Shown piece by piece: positions 27,312 to 37,368 of a stretch of DNA of 59,378 nt (positions are counted from its first letter, which is position 1; each line of letters starts with the position of its first letter). The translations under genes and the position numbers were made by a program. The notes beneath the pieces were generated by a model, which was not told where the DNA came from, did no database searches, and worked only from the letters and a program-made list of their open reading frames with translations. The stretch comes from Clostridium sp. (lineage in GTDB: Bacteria; Bacillota; Clostridia; Lachnospirales; Lachnospiraceae), in assembly GCA_023664775.1 (NCBI GenBank), contig JAMPEW010000016.1:1-59378 (forward strand), in the 5' to 3' direction.

Positions 27312-30119
27312 TTAACCAAGGATTTTAGCCAATGCCATAAATAACTTTTTCACGTCAATCGGTTTTGCAATGTGACCGTTCATGCCACATTTTAACGCAT
27401 TTTCCTTATCTTCCTCAAATGCATTTGCCGTCATTGCCAGAATTGGTATGGCTGCCAGTTTTTCATTTTCCAGTGCCCGAATATCCCTTGTGGCATCATA
27501 GCCATTTTTTACAGGCATTTGTATATCCATAAGCACCAGCTTATAATATCCCGGCTCGGATGCACGCAACATATCAACTGCAATCTGACCATTATTTGCA
27601 ATATCAATCTCAAAGCCTGCATTTTTTAAAATTTCCTCTGCAATTTCCTGATTCAGCTCATTATCCTCAGCCAGCAAAATTCTTGTTCCCCTGAACCGTT
27701 CCATGGCATTTTCCATGTTTAAACCGTTATCGGCGCCCATTATGTCGGAATTAATATAATTTTGTAAGGCTGATGACTGCCCTTCTTTTTCTGCCGCATC
27801 ATTCAGACGAAATGCAAATGACAATACAGCCCTTGTTCCAACTCCCTGCTCGCTCCAAACAACAATGGAACCGTTCATCAAATCCACAATATTTTTGGTA
27901 ATTGCCATACCCAGTCCTGTGCCTTGGATTCCACTTATGGTCGTATTTTTTTCACGCTCAAACGGCTCAAAAATATGTTCTAAATACTCATGGCTCATAC
28001 CGATTCCCGTATCCTCCACGCAAAATTGATAATTGGCATAGTCAGAGCCTGCGCCTGTCTTTTGTTCAATCAGCAGCTTTACCGTACCGCCCTGATTTGT
28101 ATACTTGATGGCATTGCTGATTAAATTTAACAACACCTGATTCAGTCTCAGCTTATCACAATACACCTCGCCGTTTGACACAGATGTAGTGTCAACAATA
28201 AATGTAAGCTGCTTCTCGCTTATGTTTGACTGTACAATATCACTAATCTCCTGTGCAACGTCAATGAGGTTGCAGGATACCTCCTCAATCTGCATCTTGC
28301 CGCTTTCAATACGGCTCATGTCCAGCACATTGTTGATAAGCTCCAGCAAATGATTGCCTGAGGAAGTGATTTTCTCCAAATATTCCTGCACCTTTTCCAT
28401 ATCTCCAATATGAGTGAGTGCAAGGGAGGTAAAGCCCACAATTGCATTCATCGGCGTCCTGATGTCATGTGACATGTTAGAAAGAAACGCACTTTTTGCC
28501 TTGTTCGCCATATTTGCCTGCGCAAGGGCATTTTCCAAAAGCATTTTCTGCTCCATTTCATTGCGGGTTTCCTCATCCACATTACGGATGCCTAATACAA
28601 TACTGTAGTCGTCTTCTCCCTGTCCTGCGTGAACCACCTTAATTTCATGGTACTTTATTTCATCATTGATAAGGGCACGGTAATTGATACTAAAGCTTTT
28701 CCTTCTTTGAAGCTCGTTTTTGATATTTTCCTTTGAGCAGGCGGAAAGAAGCATCTCCCTGTCATCCTCATGGACAAAATTTGCAATATAGCTTCCCATG
28801 CTTTTCTCTAATGAAATATCCCCTGTAAATGCACTTCCAAATGTGTCCTTGCTTTTCTCATCTGCTCTTAGGATAACGCCCTCCTCCGTATCAAGGGCAA
28901 AACAAAGCACAATCTTAAAATCAATACTCAATGCCTTTACAAGCTCACTTTGGCGTTTCTCGTTTTCCTTTTCCTGAAGCTTTTGTTCCGTAACATCCAA
29001 CAGAAAACGCCGGTAAAACATTTCACCATTTTCCTTTAACAGCTCAATATTTCCCATAACATACAGCACCGTTCCGTCTTTATGCAGCACACGGTATTCA
29101 ACACTGGCACTGTCCCCTACCTTTTTGAGTCTGCTTATGCTTTCACGCAGTGCCGCTTTGTCCTCATCCATAACTGTTTCTGCAATCATATGGAAACCAT
29201 CCACAATTAGCTCATCCAGCGTTTCATATCCAAGAATGCGAAGTGCTGCCTGATTAATATTTAATATGCGGGAACCGTCCACAGTGTGATAAACCACACC
29301 ACATTCCAATGTATTGAAAATCTTTTCCAGTGAATGGTTCTTTTTTATGATTTCCTCCTCATAAGCACGCTCCTGTGTAATATCGATGCCAACGCCTGAC
29401 GTGCCCATCACGCTTCCATCCCAATCGTAAAGCGGTGCCTTGTAGGTTGTCATAAGCCTTGTGTCATCGCCTGTCTTAACTGTTTCCTCAGAAACACAGA
29501 CCATTCGCTTTTCCATGACCTCCCTGTCTGACGCCATACAGTCATTTCCCTCATTTTCAGGGTCACTTGGATCAACATCCCATATATAATAGTGGTCCCT
29601 GCCCTCCACCTGTTCCTTCGTTTTATTTACAGCTTTGCAAAAGCTGTCATTTACCTTTCTATGTAAACCCTCTTTGTCCTTGTACCAAATCAGGTTTGGC
29701 ACACTGTTAATCGTTGCCTCCAAATATTGGTTTGTCTGCCAAAAATCCGTCTTCATTTTGTATGTCTGCTGCCATCTTGCAAAACGGAATGTAAGCTCCT
29801 CCTCTGTCATCGGCAGCGTCCAAATATCCGTGATATCTGACAGGCTGTCTGAGAAGGCATCCATCATATGTTTTTCTGCAAACAAAATAAGCTGCACATC
29901 TTCCCTTTTGTTTTTTATGAAGGCTCTCACCCCATCAAAGGCATCCATATGCTGCAGGTTTACAAAAACCACATCCGCATCGGACATTGATTTTTCGTCC
30001 AATATTTTATTTTCAACAAAAGTGTGGGTAAAATGCTCCAATGGTTTTATTTCTTTAATCACATCAAATAACGGACACGAATCACCTATTAAAAATATAC
30101 AAAGCTGACAACTATACAT
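27312..30119 (-). CDS. Cytosolic PAS hybrid histidine kinase
   Basis: A 935-residue hybrid kinase with no membrane segment. The first 120 residues look like a degenerate receiver fold. Two clear PAS domains follow (NSVPNLIWYKDKEGLH near residue 133; NTLECGVVYHTVDGS near 270), then a third PAS-like region before the kinase core. The phospho-acceptor His is in MSHDIRTPMNAIVGF near residue 549, ATPase boxes are DTGIGMS and GTGLGMAIT, and the C-terminal receiver has Asp in LMDIQMPVKNG near 864. It is transcribed first and is 43 bases upstream of the second kinase, so the two probably share one transcript. The output partner is not in the window. Confidence 0.94.
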   Translation of the reverse strand: MYSCQLCIFLIGDSCPLFDVIKEIKPLEHFTHTFVENKILDEKSMSDADVVFVNLQHMDAFDGVRAFIKNKREDVQLILFAEKHMMDAFSDSLSDITDIWTLPMTEEELTFRFARWQQTYKMKTDFWQTNQYLEATINSVPNLIWYKDKEGLHRKVNDSFCKAVNKTKEQVEGRDHYYIWDVDPSDPENEGNDCMASDREVMEKRMVCVSEETVKTGDDTRLMTTYKAPLYDWDGSVMGTSGVGIDITQERAYEEEIIKKNHSLEKIFNTLECGVVYHTVDGSRILNINQAALRILGYETLDELIVDGFHMIAETVMDEDKAALRESISRLKKVGDSASVEYRVLHKDGTVLYVMGNIELLKENGEMFYRRFLLDVTEQKLQEKENEKRQSELVKALSIDFKIVLCFALDTEEGVILRADEKSKDTFGSAFTGDISLEKSMGSYIANFVHEDDREMLLSACSKENIKNELQRRKSFSINYRALINDEIKYHEIKVVHAGQGEDDYSIVLGIRNVDEETRNEMEQKMLLENALAQANMANKAKSAFLSNMSHDIRTPMNAIVGFTSLALTHIGDMEKVQEYLEKITSSGNHLLELINNVLDMSRIESGKMQIEEVSCNLIDVAQEISDIVQSNISEKQLTFIVDTTSVSNGEVYCDKLRLNQVLLNLISNAIKYTNQGGTVKLLIEQKTGAGSDYANYQFCVEDTGIGMSHEYLEHIFEPFEREKNTTISGIQGTGLGMAITKNIVDLMNGSIVVWSEQGVGTRAVLSFAFRLNDAAEKEGQSSALQNYINSDIMGADNGLNMENAMERFRGTRILLAEDNELNQEIAEEILKNAGFEIDIANNGQIAVDMLRASEPGYYKLVLMDIQMPVKNGYDATRDIRALENEKLAAIPILAMTANAFEEDKENALKCGMNGHIAKPIDVKKLFMALAKILG

Positions 30120-30201
30120 AACCCAAATGCCTCCTATATCTTACTGTAAATAACTCATATGTCTTACTTTTTGCCTCACAGATAAAAGAACCCATACTGA
30201 T

Positions 30202-30230
30202 ATATTAACAATTGGTAAAATCTATGTCAA
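30202..30230 (-). promoter_or_regulatory. Promoter of the kinase pair
   Basis: On the minus strand TTGACA and TAATAT are spaced by 17 bases, 83 bases before the first kinase. Confidence 0.75.
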
Positions 30231-30277
30231 CTATTTGCTTCATACAAGCAGATAGTTAGTATGTGTTCATTTCTCCC

Positions 30278-30868
30278 CTACCTGCTAAGCTTGCTTCTAA
30301 TTCTCCGAAGCGCATTATCCACGGATTTTTCTGTTTTTGAAAGTGAGGCAGCTATGTCTGCATAGGAAAGCCCCTCCAAATATAAATGCAGCACTTTTTT
30401 TTCAAAATTGCTAAGCTCGCTTTCAATTTTTTTATTCAAATCACTTTTCTGCTCTCTTGCCAGCACAAGGTTTTCAGGATTCGCAGCCTCCTTCGTGTCT
30501 GCGATGTCCTCCCCAAGCTGCGTTCCACTTTCATCCTGCTCAGCATAAATGGATATATACGTGTTTAATGGCTTGTGCTTTTGCCTGTTTGATGCGGTAA
30601 TTGCAGTTTTTATCTGCCTTCTCACACACAACGTTGCAAAGGTGGAAAAGCTTGCTCCCTTATCAGGCTCAAAATCCTTAATCGCCTTAAAAAGCCCAAT
30701 CATGCCCTCCTGCGTCAAATCCTCAGTCTCAGCGCCGATGATATACACAGTCCTGATTTCCTTTTTGACAAGGCCGCCATATTTTTTCAAAAGAAATTCC
30801 ATCGCCCCGTCATCGCCTGCGGCAATCCTTTTTATTATTTCATTGTCGCCCAAATCAATATAATCCAT
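30278..30868 (-). CDS. sigH: RNA polymerase sigma factor, SigH family
   Basis: A 196-residue sigma-70-type factor. Region 2 includes EDLTQEGMIGLFKAIKDF followed by FSTFATLCVRRQI, and region 4 ends with LEGLSYADIAASLSKTEKSVDNAL, a helix-turn-helix. Sequence and its place after cysS-mrnC-rlmB match SigH (Spo0H), which drives early stationary-phase and sporulation-initiation genes in Firmicutes. It follows rlmB by 34 bases and is the last gene of that operon. Whether this organism sporulates cannot be told from the window. Confidence 0.92.
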   Translation of the reverse strand: MDYIDLGDNEIIKRIAAGDDGAMEFLLKKYGGLVKKEIRTVYIIGAETEDLTQEGMIGLFKAIKDFEPDKGASFSTFATLCVRRQIKTAITASNRQKHKPLNTYISIYAEQDESGTQLGEDIADTKEAANPENLVLAREQKSDLNKKIESELSNFEKKVLHLYLEGLSYADIAASLSKTEKSVDNALRRIRSKLSR

Positions 30869-30902
30869 TTTTACCTCATCAAAGCCTAACTTTTTTAAAC
30901 CA

Positions 30903-31685
30903 TTACTTTACCATTCTCTGCCTTACAACCTCATATGCAAGCACGCCTGCCGCAACTGACGCATTGAGAGAGTCAATATCTCCCTTCATCGGGATTGAAA
31001 CAACATAGTCGCATTTTTCTTTCACGAGCCTGCTGACGCCGCTTCCCTCGTTTCCTATCACAATTCCCAAGGCGCCTGTCAGGTTGCAGCCATACATAAG
31101 CTCTCCCTCCATATCAGCGCAGGCAAACCACATGCCCCGTCTTTTAAGCTCCTCTATTGTCTTTGCTATGTTTGTAACCTTTACTACAGGCGTATAGTTT
31201 ATTGCCCCTGCCGACGCTTTAACAACAGCAGCAGTAAGTCCTGCTGCCCTTCTCTTTGGAATGATAACGCCATGCGCCCCACAGAGATTAGCTGTTCTTA
31301 TAATTGCACCTAAATTGTGCGGGTCCTCTATCTCATCAAGAATAAATAGAAAGGGTGGCTCATTTTTCTCCTCTGCCCTTTGAAATATATCCTCCATGTC
31401 TGAATACTCATATGCCGCACAAATAGCAATGACACCCTGATGCTTTCTTGTTTTTGACATGAAATCAAGCTTTTCCTTTGACACAAAGCTTACAATGACG
31501 TCACGCTTTTTTGCGTCACGGAGTATTGTATTTGAAGCGCCATCCCTTAAGCCATCCTGCATGTAAAGCTTATCTATTGTCCTTCCTGACCGCATCGCCT
31601 CAAGGACTGCATTTCTTCCCTCTATATATGAGGTATTTTCTTCCTCCATATTCGATATCGTTTTATCTGAAAAATTATCCTTCAT
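30903..31685 (-). CDS. rlmB: 23S rRNA (guanosine-2'-O-)-methyltransferase RlmB
   Basis: A 260-residue SPOUT-fold TrmH-family methyltransferase. An N-terminal substrate-binding domain (YIEGRNAVLEAMRSGRTIDKL) precedes the knotted catalytic domain with DEIEDPHNLGAIIRTANLCG, IVIGNEGSGVSRL and SIPMKGDIDSLNASVAAGVL, the three family motifs that bind S-adenosylmethionine. It methylates the ribose of a guanosine in 23S rRNA. It overlaps mrnC by 11 bases and is part of the cysS-mrnC-rlmB-sigH operon. Confidence 0.95.
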   Translation of the reverse strand: MKDNFSDKTISNMEEENTSYIEGRNAVLEAMRSGRTIDKLYMQDGLRDGASNTILRDAKKRDVIVSFVSKEKLDFMSKTRKHQGVIAICAAYEYSDMEDIFQRAEEKNEPPFLFILDEIEDPHNLGAIIRTANLCGAHGVIIPKRRAAGLTAAVVKASAGAINYTPVVKVTNIAKTIEELKRRGMWFACADMEGELMYGCNLTGALGIVIGNEGSGVSRLVKEKCDYVVSIPMKGDIDSLNASVAAGVLAYEVVRQRMVK

Positions 31686-32082
31686 TTTTATTTCCTTCCA
31701 TGTACCTTCGTATCATCCTGTCAACAAAATATTTCAGCCTCTCGTCATCGCCCTTTAAGTATAAATACCCAAACAAAGCCTCAAGTCCCGTTGCCTTTTT
31801 GTACTCGGAAAGGCTGGCGTTTTTTGCCCTGGAATGGGTATTGGCATTTCTGCCCCGCATGTATATGTCATGCTCCTCCTCCGCAAGCTCCCCAATGATT
31901 TCATCGGAAAATTTTGCCTGATTAACAGCCCTTACTATGCTTGTAACATCCTTGTGATACTTGTAGGTCTGCTTATTGGAATTTAATACAAAATGCTCTT
32001 TCACAAGCAAATCAAGAATACTGTCACCGATATACGCCAAGGCAAGGGGCGAATATTGATATGGATTTACGCTCTTTTCCAT
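31675..32082 (-). CDS. mrnC: Mini-ribonuclease 3
   Basis: A 135-residue RNase III-like protein with a catalytic domain only and no dsRNA-binding domain, as expected for Mrn[20 protein letters not shown] carries the acidic active-site signature, and [20 protein letters not shown] and [14 protein letters not shown] are family hallmarks. It matures 23S rRNA ends. It overlaps cysS by 16 bases and rlmB by 11, so all three are translationally coupled. Confidence 0.95.
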   Translation of the reverse strand: MEKSVNPYQYSPLALAYIGDSILDLLVKEHFVLNSNKQTYKYHKDVTSIVRAVNQAKFSDEIIGELAEEEHDIYMRGRNANTHSRAKNASLSEYKKATGLEALFGYLYLKGDDERLKYFVDRMIRRYMEGNKNEG

Positions 32083-33476
32083 CTGACTCCCTCTCTCGTA
32101 TCCTCAAGAATAATTCCCTTTTCCGTAAGCAGTCCTCTTATCTCGTCTGCACGGGCAAAATTCTTTGCCTTTCTTGCCTCCTGCCTCTCCTGAATCAGGC
32201 TTTCAATTTCCTCATCCAAAAGCAGGGCTTCCTCTTTTACATTTATTCCTAAAATGCCGCAAAGCTGCTTTAATGTATCGTATGCCTTATTGGCATAAGC
32301 CTTTGTGGAAACACCCTGTTCCACGGTCGTATTTATGTGCTTTACAAGCTCAAATATAACGGAAATGGCATCGGCAGTATTTAAGTCATCCTCCATTGCC
32401 TCCTCGTATTTTGAGACAAATCCATCTATCGCTGCCACATTTTCCTGTTCCGTATTTGTCATATCCCCTAAAGCACCGGCAGAAGCAGCCTCCTCAAGTC
32501 TTGTCGCCGCAGTTTTTATTCTATCAAGTCCGTTTTTAGAAGCCTCCACAAGCTCCTGGGAGAAATTGAGGGGACTTCTGTAATGTGCCGACAGCATGAA
32601 AAACCTGATTACCTGAAGGTCATACTTTTCCCCGATTTCCCTTACCGTAAAGAAATTTCCAAGTGACTTTGACATTTTCTCATTATTAATCCTAAGAAAA
32701 CCATTGTGCATCCAATATCTTGCAAACTCAGTTCCGTTTGCCGCCTCACTCTGCGCAATCTCATTTTCATGGTGTGGAAAGATAAGGTCCTCGCCGCCTG
32801 CATGAATATCTATGACATCCCCGATATACTTTTTAGACATAACCGAACACTCAAGATGCCAGCCTGGTCTTCCCTCGCCCCAAGGCGACTGCCACGCAGG
32901 CTCGCCCTCCTTCTTCGGCTTCCAGAGAACAAAATCAAGCGGGTCTTCCTTCTCGTCCTCGCCCGATATAAGAAGCTCCCTGTTTCCTCCACGCAAGTCA
33001 TCAAGATTTTTCTTGGAAAGCTTGCCGTAGCCTGAGAATTTTCTCGTCCTGAAATATACCGTTCCCTTTACCTCGTAGGCATACCCCTTTTCTATAAGCA
33101 CATTCACCATGGCAATCATATCGCCGATTTCCTCGGTTGCCTTCGGATGTGTTGTCGCCTCACGGACATTCAAGGCTGCCATATCCTTTTTGCACTCCCC
33201 GATAAACCGCTCGGAAATGACATTTGCGTCCACGCCCTCCTCTATTGCCTTCTTTATAATCTTGTCGTCCACATCCGTAAAGTTGGAAACGTAGTTTACC
33301 TCATAGCCCTTATACTCAAAATATCTTCTTAACGTATCAAAAACAATCATAGGTCTGGCATTGCCTATGTGAATGTAATCATAAACGGTAGGACCGCACA
33401 CATAGATGCCTACCTTCCCCTCGTTTATGGGCTTAAAATCGTCTTTTCTTCTTGTCAGCGTATTAAAAATTTTCAT
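32067..33476 (-). CDS. cysS: Cysteinyl-tRNA synthetase
   Basis: The start is set at the ATG at 33476 because GGAGG lies 11 bases upstream. A TTG at 33494 would place that site inside the gene. The 469-residue class I enzyme has the HIGH motif in [12 protein letters not shown] and KMSKS in [12 protein letters not shown]. Zn ligands are the Cys in YVCGPTVYD, the Cys in LECSVM and the His/Glu in [12 protein letters not shown]. It attaches cysteine to tRNA-Cys and also makes persulfides. It is the first gene of the cysS-mrnC-rlmB-sigH operon. Confidence 0.98.
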   Translation of the reverse strand: MKIFNTLTRRKDDFKPINEGKVGIYVCGPTVYDYIHIGNARPMIVFDTLRRYFEYKGYEVNYVSNFTDVDDKIIKKAIEEGVDANVISERFIGECKKDMAALNVREATTHPKATEEIGDMIAMVNVLIEKGYAYEVKGTVYFRTRKFSGYGKLSKKNLDDLRGGNRELLISGEDEKEDPLDFVLWKPKKEGEPAWQSPWGEGRPGWHLECSVMSKKYIGDVIDIHAGGEDLIFPHHENEIAQSEAANGTEFARYWMHNGFLRINNEKMSKSLGNFFTVREIGEKYDLQVIRFFMLSAHYRSPLNFSQELVEASKNGLDRIKTAATRLEEAASAGALGDMTNTEQENVAAIDGFVSKYEEAMEDDLNTADAISVIFELVKHINTTVEQGVSTKAYANKAYDTLKQLCGILGINVKEEALLLDEEIESLIQERQEARKAKNFARADEIRGLLTEKGIILEDTREGVRWKRA

Positions 33477-33569
33477 TTTTGTTTTATCCTCCAAAGCAGC
33501 CCTTTTTTAAGATACTGTACCTATCGTTATATTAACCTCAAAAATAATGTATATTCTGCGATTTGTCAA

Positions 33570-35708
33570 CTAAATCATGGAAAGCTGGATACGTTTCTTT
33601 TCCAAATCAACAGCTAATACGGTAACGTCAACAACATCTCCCACAGATACAACCTCAAGGGGATGCTTTATAAACTTATTTGACATTTTTGAAATATGGA
33701 CAAGCCCGTCCTGATGCACGCCAATATCAATAAATGCACCAAAATCAATCACATTTCTCACTGTCCCTTTCAGCTGCATGCCCTCCTCAAGATCCTTCAT
33801 CTCAAGCACATCGCTTCGGAGTATCGGCTTATCAAGCTCCTCTCTTGGGTCACGTCCCGGCTTTTCAAGCTCGCTCACAATATCCCTGAGGGTAGGCTCG
33901 CCGATTCCAAGCTCGGCGGCTATCCTTGCACTGTCATCTATCATTTTTCCCACATTTTTTCTGCCGCCGCACTTAATATCCTCATCCGTAAGGCCAATTT
34001 TTGACATGAGCGCCTTTGCCGCCTCATAGCTTTCAGGATGCACGCTTGTATTGTCAAGTATTTCATCACCGCCGTGTATGCGTAAAAAACCTGCACACTG
34101 CTCATATGCCTTTGGTCCAAGCTTAGGAACCTTAAGCAGCTCCTTCCTGCTCTTAAAGCTTCCGTTTTCCTCCCTATAGGCAACGATATTTTTGGCAAGG
34201 GTTTTGTTGATGCCGGAAATATACGCAAGCAATGATGCCGAGGCTGTATTTAAGTCAACACCCACGCTGTTTACACAATCCTCCACAACTGCCGAAAGTG
34301 CATTGCCTAAGTTTTTTTGGTTCATGTCATGCTGATACTGACCGACCCCGATGGACTTAGGATCAATCTTAACAAGCTCTGCAAGCGGGTCCTGCAATCT
34401 TCTTGCAATTGAGGCAGCGCTTCTCTGCCCCACGTCAAATTTGGGAAATTCCTCCGTTGCAAGCTTGCTTGCAGAATAAACGGAGGCTCCTGCCTCATTG
34501 ACTATGGCATATTTAACATCTGCTTTTATCTCCTTCAGAAGCTCCACAATCACCATCTCCGACTCACGGCTTGCAGTACCATTTCCAAGGGATATCAGGC
34601 TGACATTGTATTTCTCTATCAGCTTTTTCAGTACCTGCTTTGCCTCTGCAACCTTATTCTGTGGTGCCGTAGGATAAATGACGACAGTGTCAAGCACCTT
34701 TCCCGTAGGGTCGACGACTGCAAGCTTACAGCCTGTCCGAAAGGCAGGGTCCCAGCCGAGAACGGTTTGACCTGCTACAGGAGGCTGCATAAGAAGCTGA
34801 TGAAGATTTTTACCGAACACGGATATTGCACCCTCCTCTGCATTTTGCGTAAGCTCATTTCTTATCTCACGCTCAACAGAAGGTGCTATCAGTCTTTCGT
34901 AGCTGTCAAGTATTGCCTCCTCTATATATTTCGCACTGTCATGCTCTGACTTACTGATTATCCTTTTATTCAAATATCTGATTATGTCCGAAACGGGTGC
35001 CTCAATCTTTACCGTAAGCACCTTTTCAGCCTCGCCTCTGTTTATGGCAAGTATACGGTAGCCTACCGCCTTTTTTATCTCCTCCTCAAAGTCATAGTAC
35101 ATTTCATATACGGACTTTGCCTCTTTGTCCTTTGTCTGTGAGATAAGCCTTCCCTTATTTCTTGTAAGCTCTCTGATTCTCGTCCTGTACTCTGCATCGT
35201 CAGCATAGCTTTCCGCAAGAATATCCTTTGCGCCTTCAATCGCTTCCTCGGCGGAGGCAACCTCCTTTTCCTCCGATATATAAGCCTTTGCCTCCTCAAG
35301 TATTGTCTTTTTCGTCATTTGAAGTGCAATAATATTTGCAAGTCCCTCAAGCCCTTTTTCCTTCGCAATCGTAGCCTTTGTCCTTCTTTTCGGTCTATAT
35401 GGCCTGTATAAATCCTCAACCGCAACAAGGGTCATTGCCTCCTCAAGCTGTTTTTTCAGCTCATCGGTAAGCTTACCCTGCTCCTCTATGGTTGCCATTA
35501 CCTGTGTTTTCTTTTCATCAAGATTTCTAAGATATGTAAGCCTCTCGTCAAGGTTTCTTAGCTGCTCATCATTTAATGAGCCTGTAGCCTCTTTCCTGTA
35601 TCTTGATATAAATGGTATGGTGTTTCCCTCGTCAATCAGGGCTATTGTTTTTTCTACCTGCCATTCCTTTACGTTTAATTCCCCTGCGATTATCTTAATT
35701 ATGTTCAT
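33570..35708 (-). CDS. tex: Tex family RNA-binding transcription accessory protein
   Basis: A 712-residue Tex protein (Spt6-like). Order: N-terminal helical Tex domain (IPFISRYRKEATGSLNDEQL); YqgF/RNase H-like domain (LGWDPAFRTGCKLAVVDPTG); helix-hairpin-helix pair (ISGINKTLAKNIVAYREENG and VPKLGPKAYEQCAGFLRI); and a C-terminal S1 RNA-binding domain (LKGTVRNVIDFGAFIDIGVHQDGLVHIS). It binds nucleic acids and affects transcription. It is separate from cysS by about 90 bases and follows the small unknown gene by 14 bases. Confidence 0.96.
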   Translation of the reverse strand: MNIIKIIAGELNVKEWQVEKTIALIDEGNTIPFISRYRKEATGSLNDEQLRNLDERLTYLRNLDEKKTQVMATIEEQGKLTDELKKQLEEAMTLVAVEDLYRPYRPKRRTKATIAKEKGLEGLANIIALQMTKKTILEEAKAYISEEKEVASAEEAIEGAKDILAESYADDAEYRTRIRELTRNKGRLISQTKDKEAKSVYEMYYDFEEEIKKAVGYRILAINRGEAEKVLTVKIEAPVSDIIRYLNKRIISKSEHDSAKYIEEAILDSYERLIAPSVEREIRNELTQNAEEGAISVFGKNLHQLLMQPPVAGQTVLGWDPAFRTGCKLAVVDPTGKVLDTVVIYPTAPQNKVAEAKQVLKKLIEKYNVSLISLGNGTASRESEMVIVELLKEIKADVKYAIVNEAGASVYSASKLATEEFPKFDVGQRSAASIARRLQDPLAELVKIDPKSIGVGQYQHDMNQKNLGNALSAVVEDCVNSVGVDLNTASASLLAYISGINKTLAKNIVAYREENGSFKSRKELLKVPKLGPKAYEQCAGFLRIHGGDEILDNTSVHPESYEAAKALMSKIGLTDEDIKCGGRKNVGKMIDDSARIAAELGIGEPTLRDIVSELEKPGRDPREELDKPILRSDVLEMKDLEEGMQLKGTVRNVIDFGAFIDIGVHQDGLVHISKMSNKFIKHPLEVVSVGDVVDVTVLAVDLEKKRIQLSMI

Positions 35709-35722
35709 TTCTCTCTCCTTAA

Positions 35723-36106
35723 TTACAGTATATCCATGCCTGTATCTTCCTCTTTATCAAAGTTTGATGCATAATTTGGATCCTGCCGCATCATTACAAG
35801 CTTCTTAAAGGCATGAAGCACAAGCCTGTCTTTGTTGCACTCCCCTGAATTTTTCCCCAAATCATTGTAAAGATTATATTTACACATTTGATTGAAATAT
35901 ATGTCCAGCAGCGTATACTCGCCGCAGCTTGCCTCGCCCTTTATGCTGTGATTTGCAACAAAATAATTAAACTCATCTATAAGCTGGTCATCAAAAACCA
36001 TGTATTTCCACAAATCCTCTGCAAAGCTTTCCGTCTCGCCAACCATAAGGGAAAGCGCCTTGAGATTTTCATACGTTTTTATTTTGCCTGCGCTATAAAT
36101 AATCAT
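35723..36106 (-). CDS. Conserved hypothetical protein (127 aa)
   Basis: A soluble acidic protein that I do not recognise by name. It starts MIIYSAGKIKTYENLKALSLM, has the motif NYFVANHSIKGEASCGEYTLLDIYFNQM split across the middle, and ends in an acidic DKEEDTGMDIL. It is probably helical. It lies between thiI (20 bases upstream) and tex (14 bases downstream), so it belongs to the same minus-strand unit. Synteny with tRNA-thiolation genes is suggestive but no function can be assigned. Confidence 0.75.
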   Translation of the reverse strand: MIIYSAGKIKTYENLKALSLMVGETESFAEDLWKYMVFDDQLIDEFNYFVANHSIKGEASCGEYTLLDIYFNQMCKYNLYNDLGKNSGECNKDRLVLHAFKKLVMMRQDPNYASNFDKEEDTGMDIL

Positions 36107-36126
36107 GACATATCACACTCCAAACA

Positions 36127-37308
36127 TTATCTGCAATATACGGTCTGCACCTCATCCACAGCCTTCTGATATAATTCCTCTATTTTACCCACAAGCTTTT
36201 TCTCGGAAGCAAGAATCTGCTCCTCCTTCGGTCTTGTGACAGGATGCTTTGCAACAAAGGTCGTACAGCAGTCCTCATACGGCAGTATCGAAGTCTCATA
36301 TGTTCCTATCTTCTCCGATATATCGATAATCTCCTGCTTGTCAAGTCCGATACACGGTCTGAAAACAGGAAGCCTGTCGGCAGCCTGATTTATAACATAC
36401 AAGCTCTGTGTTGTCTGACTTGAAACCTGACCGATGCTCTCTCCTGTTATCATACACTGACAATCCTCCTTCAGTGCAATTTCCTGTGCCATTTTGTACA
36501 TAATCCGTTTCATTATGATTGTAAGCTCATCATGGGGGCAATTGTCATATATGCAAAGCTGCACATCGGTAAAATTCACGATATGAAGCTTTATGGGTCC
36601 CGCATACCGTGACACAAGCTTTCCCAAATCAACAACCTTCTGCTTTGCCCGCTCGCTTGTGTATGGAGGTGCATGGAAATATACAGCCTCCAGCGCAACG
36701 CCTCGTTTGGCTATCATATATGCCGCAACAGGACTGTCAATGCCTCCCGATAAAAGCACCATTCCCTTTCCGTTTGTTCCCACAGGAAGTCCGCCCGGCC
36801 CCTGAATAATCCTTGAATATATATATGCAGCGTTTCTAACTTCAATGTTAAGCATAATGTCAGGCTCATGCACGTCTACCCGCATATCAGGAAATGCATC
36901 AAGTATTGCAGCGCCTATGTCACAGTTTATTTCCATTGAGGATTTTGGATAGGTCTTGTCATTTCTTCTTGCATGAACCTTAAAGGACGACCTGCTTTGT
37001 CCATATTCCTCCTGCATATAGGCAACTGCCTCTTTCGCAAGATTATCAAAGTCCGTATGCTCCACAACCCTTACAGGGCATATGCCTACAATTCCAAACA
37101 CACAGCCAAGCGCATCTATAACGTCATCATAATCGTAATCAGAAAATGCCTCCACGTATATCCGCCCGTATTCACGCCTTACCTCAAATTTTCCATGCCG
37201 TTTCAGTAGCGCTCTCATACGCCTGCACATTATGTCCTCAAACACAGACCTGTTTTTTCCTTTTGTTCCAATCTCCGCATATTTTATAAGAAACATTTTA
37301 TAATTCAT
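36127..37308 (-). CDS. thiI: tRNA 4-thiouridine synthetase ThiI
   Basis: A 393-residue sulfurtransferase that makes 4-thiouridine in tRNA and may feed thiazole synthesis. The N-terminal ferredoxin-like and THUMP regions (FLIKYAEIGTKGKNRSVFE; MQEEYGQSRSSFKVHARR) are followed by a PP-loop adenylation domain with LLSGGIDSPVAAYMIAKRG near residue 186. Unlike the E. coli protein it ends without a rhodanese domain, as in many Firmicutes, so sulfur must come from the adjacent cysteine desulfurase. The active-site Cys near the end is likely in LPYEDCCTTF. Confidence 0.96.
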   Translation of the reverse strand: MNYKMFLIKYAEIGTKGKNRSVFEDIMCRRMRALLKRHGKFEVRREYGRIYVEAFSDYDYDDVIDALGCVFGIVGICPVRVVEHTDFDNLAKEAVAYMQEEYGQSRSSFKVHARRNDKTYPKSSMEINCDIGAAILDAFPDMRVDVHEPDIMLNIEVRNAAYIYSRIIQGPGGLPVGTNGKGMVLLSGGIDSPVAAYMIAKRGVALEAVYFHAPPYTSERAKQKVVDLGKLVSRYAGPIKLHIVNFTDVQLCIYDNCPHDELTIIMKRIMYKMAQEIALKEDCQCMITGESIGQVSSQTTQSLYVINQAADRLPVFRPCIGLDKQEIIDISEKIGTYETSILPYEDCCTTFVAKHPVTRPKEEQILASEKKLVGKIEELYQKAVDEVQTVYCR

Positions 37309-37368
37309 ATAACTTCCTCACAAATTCATATCCTGCACGCTTTTATTTCATCAATTATGCATGTGCTT

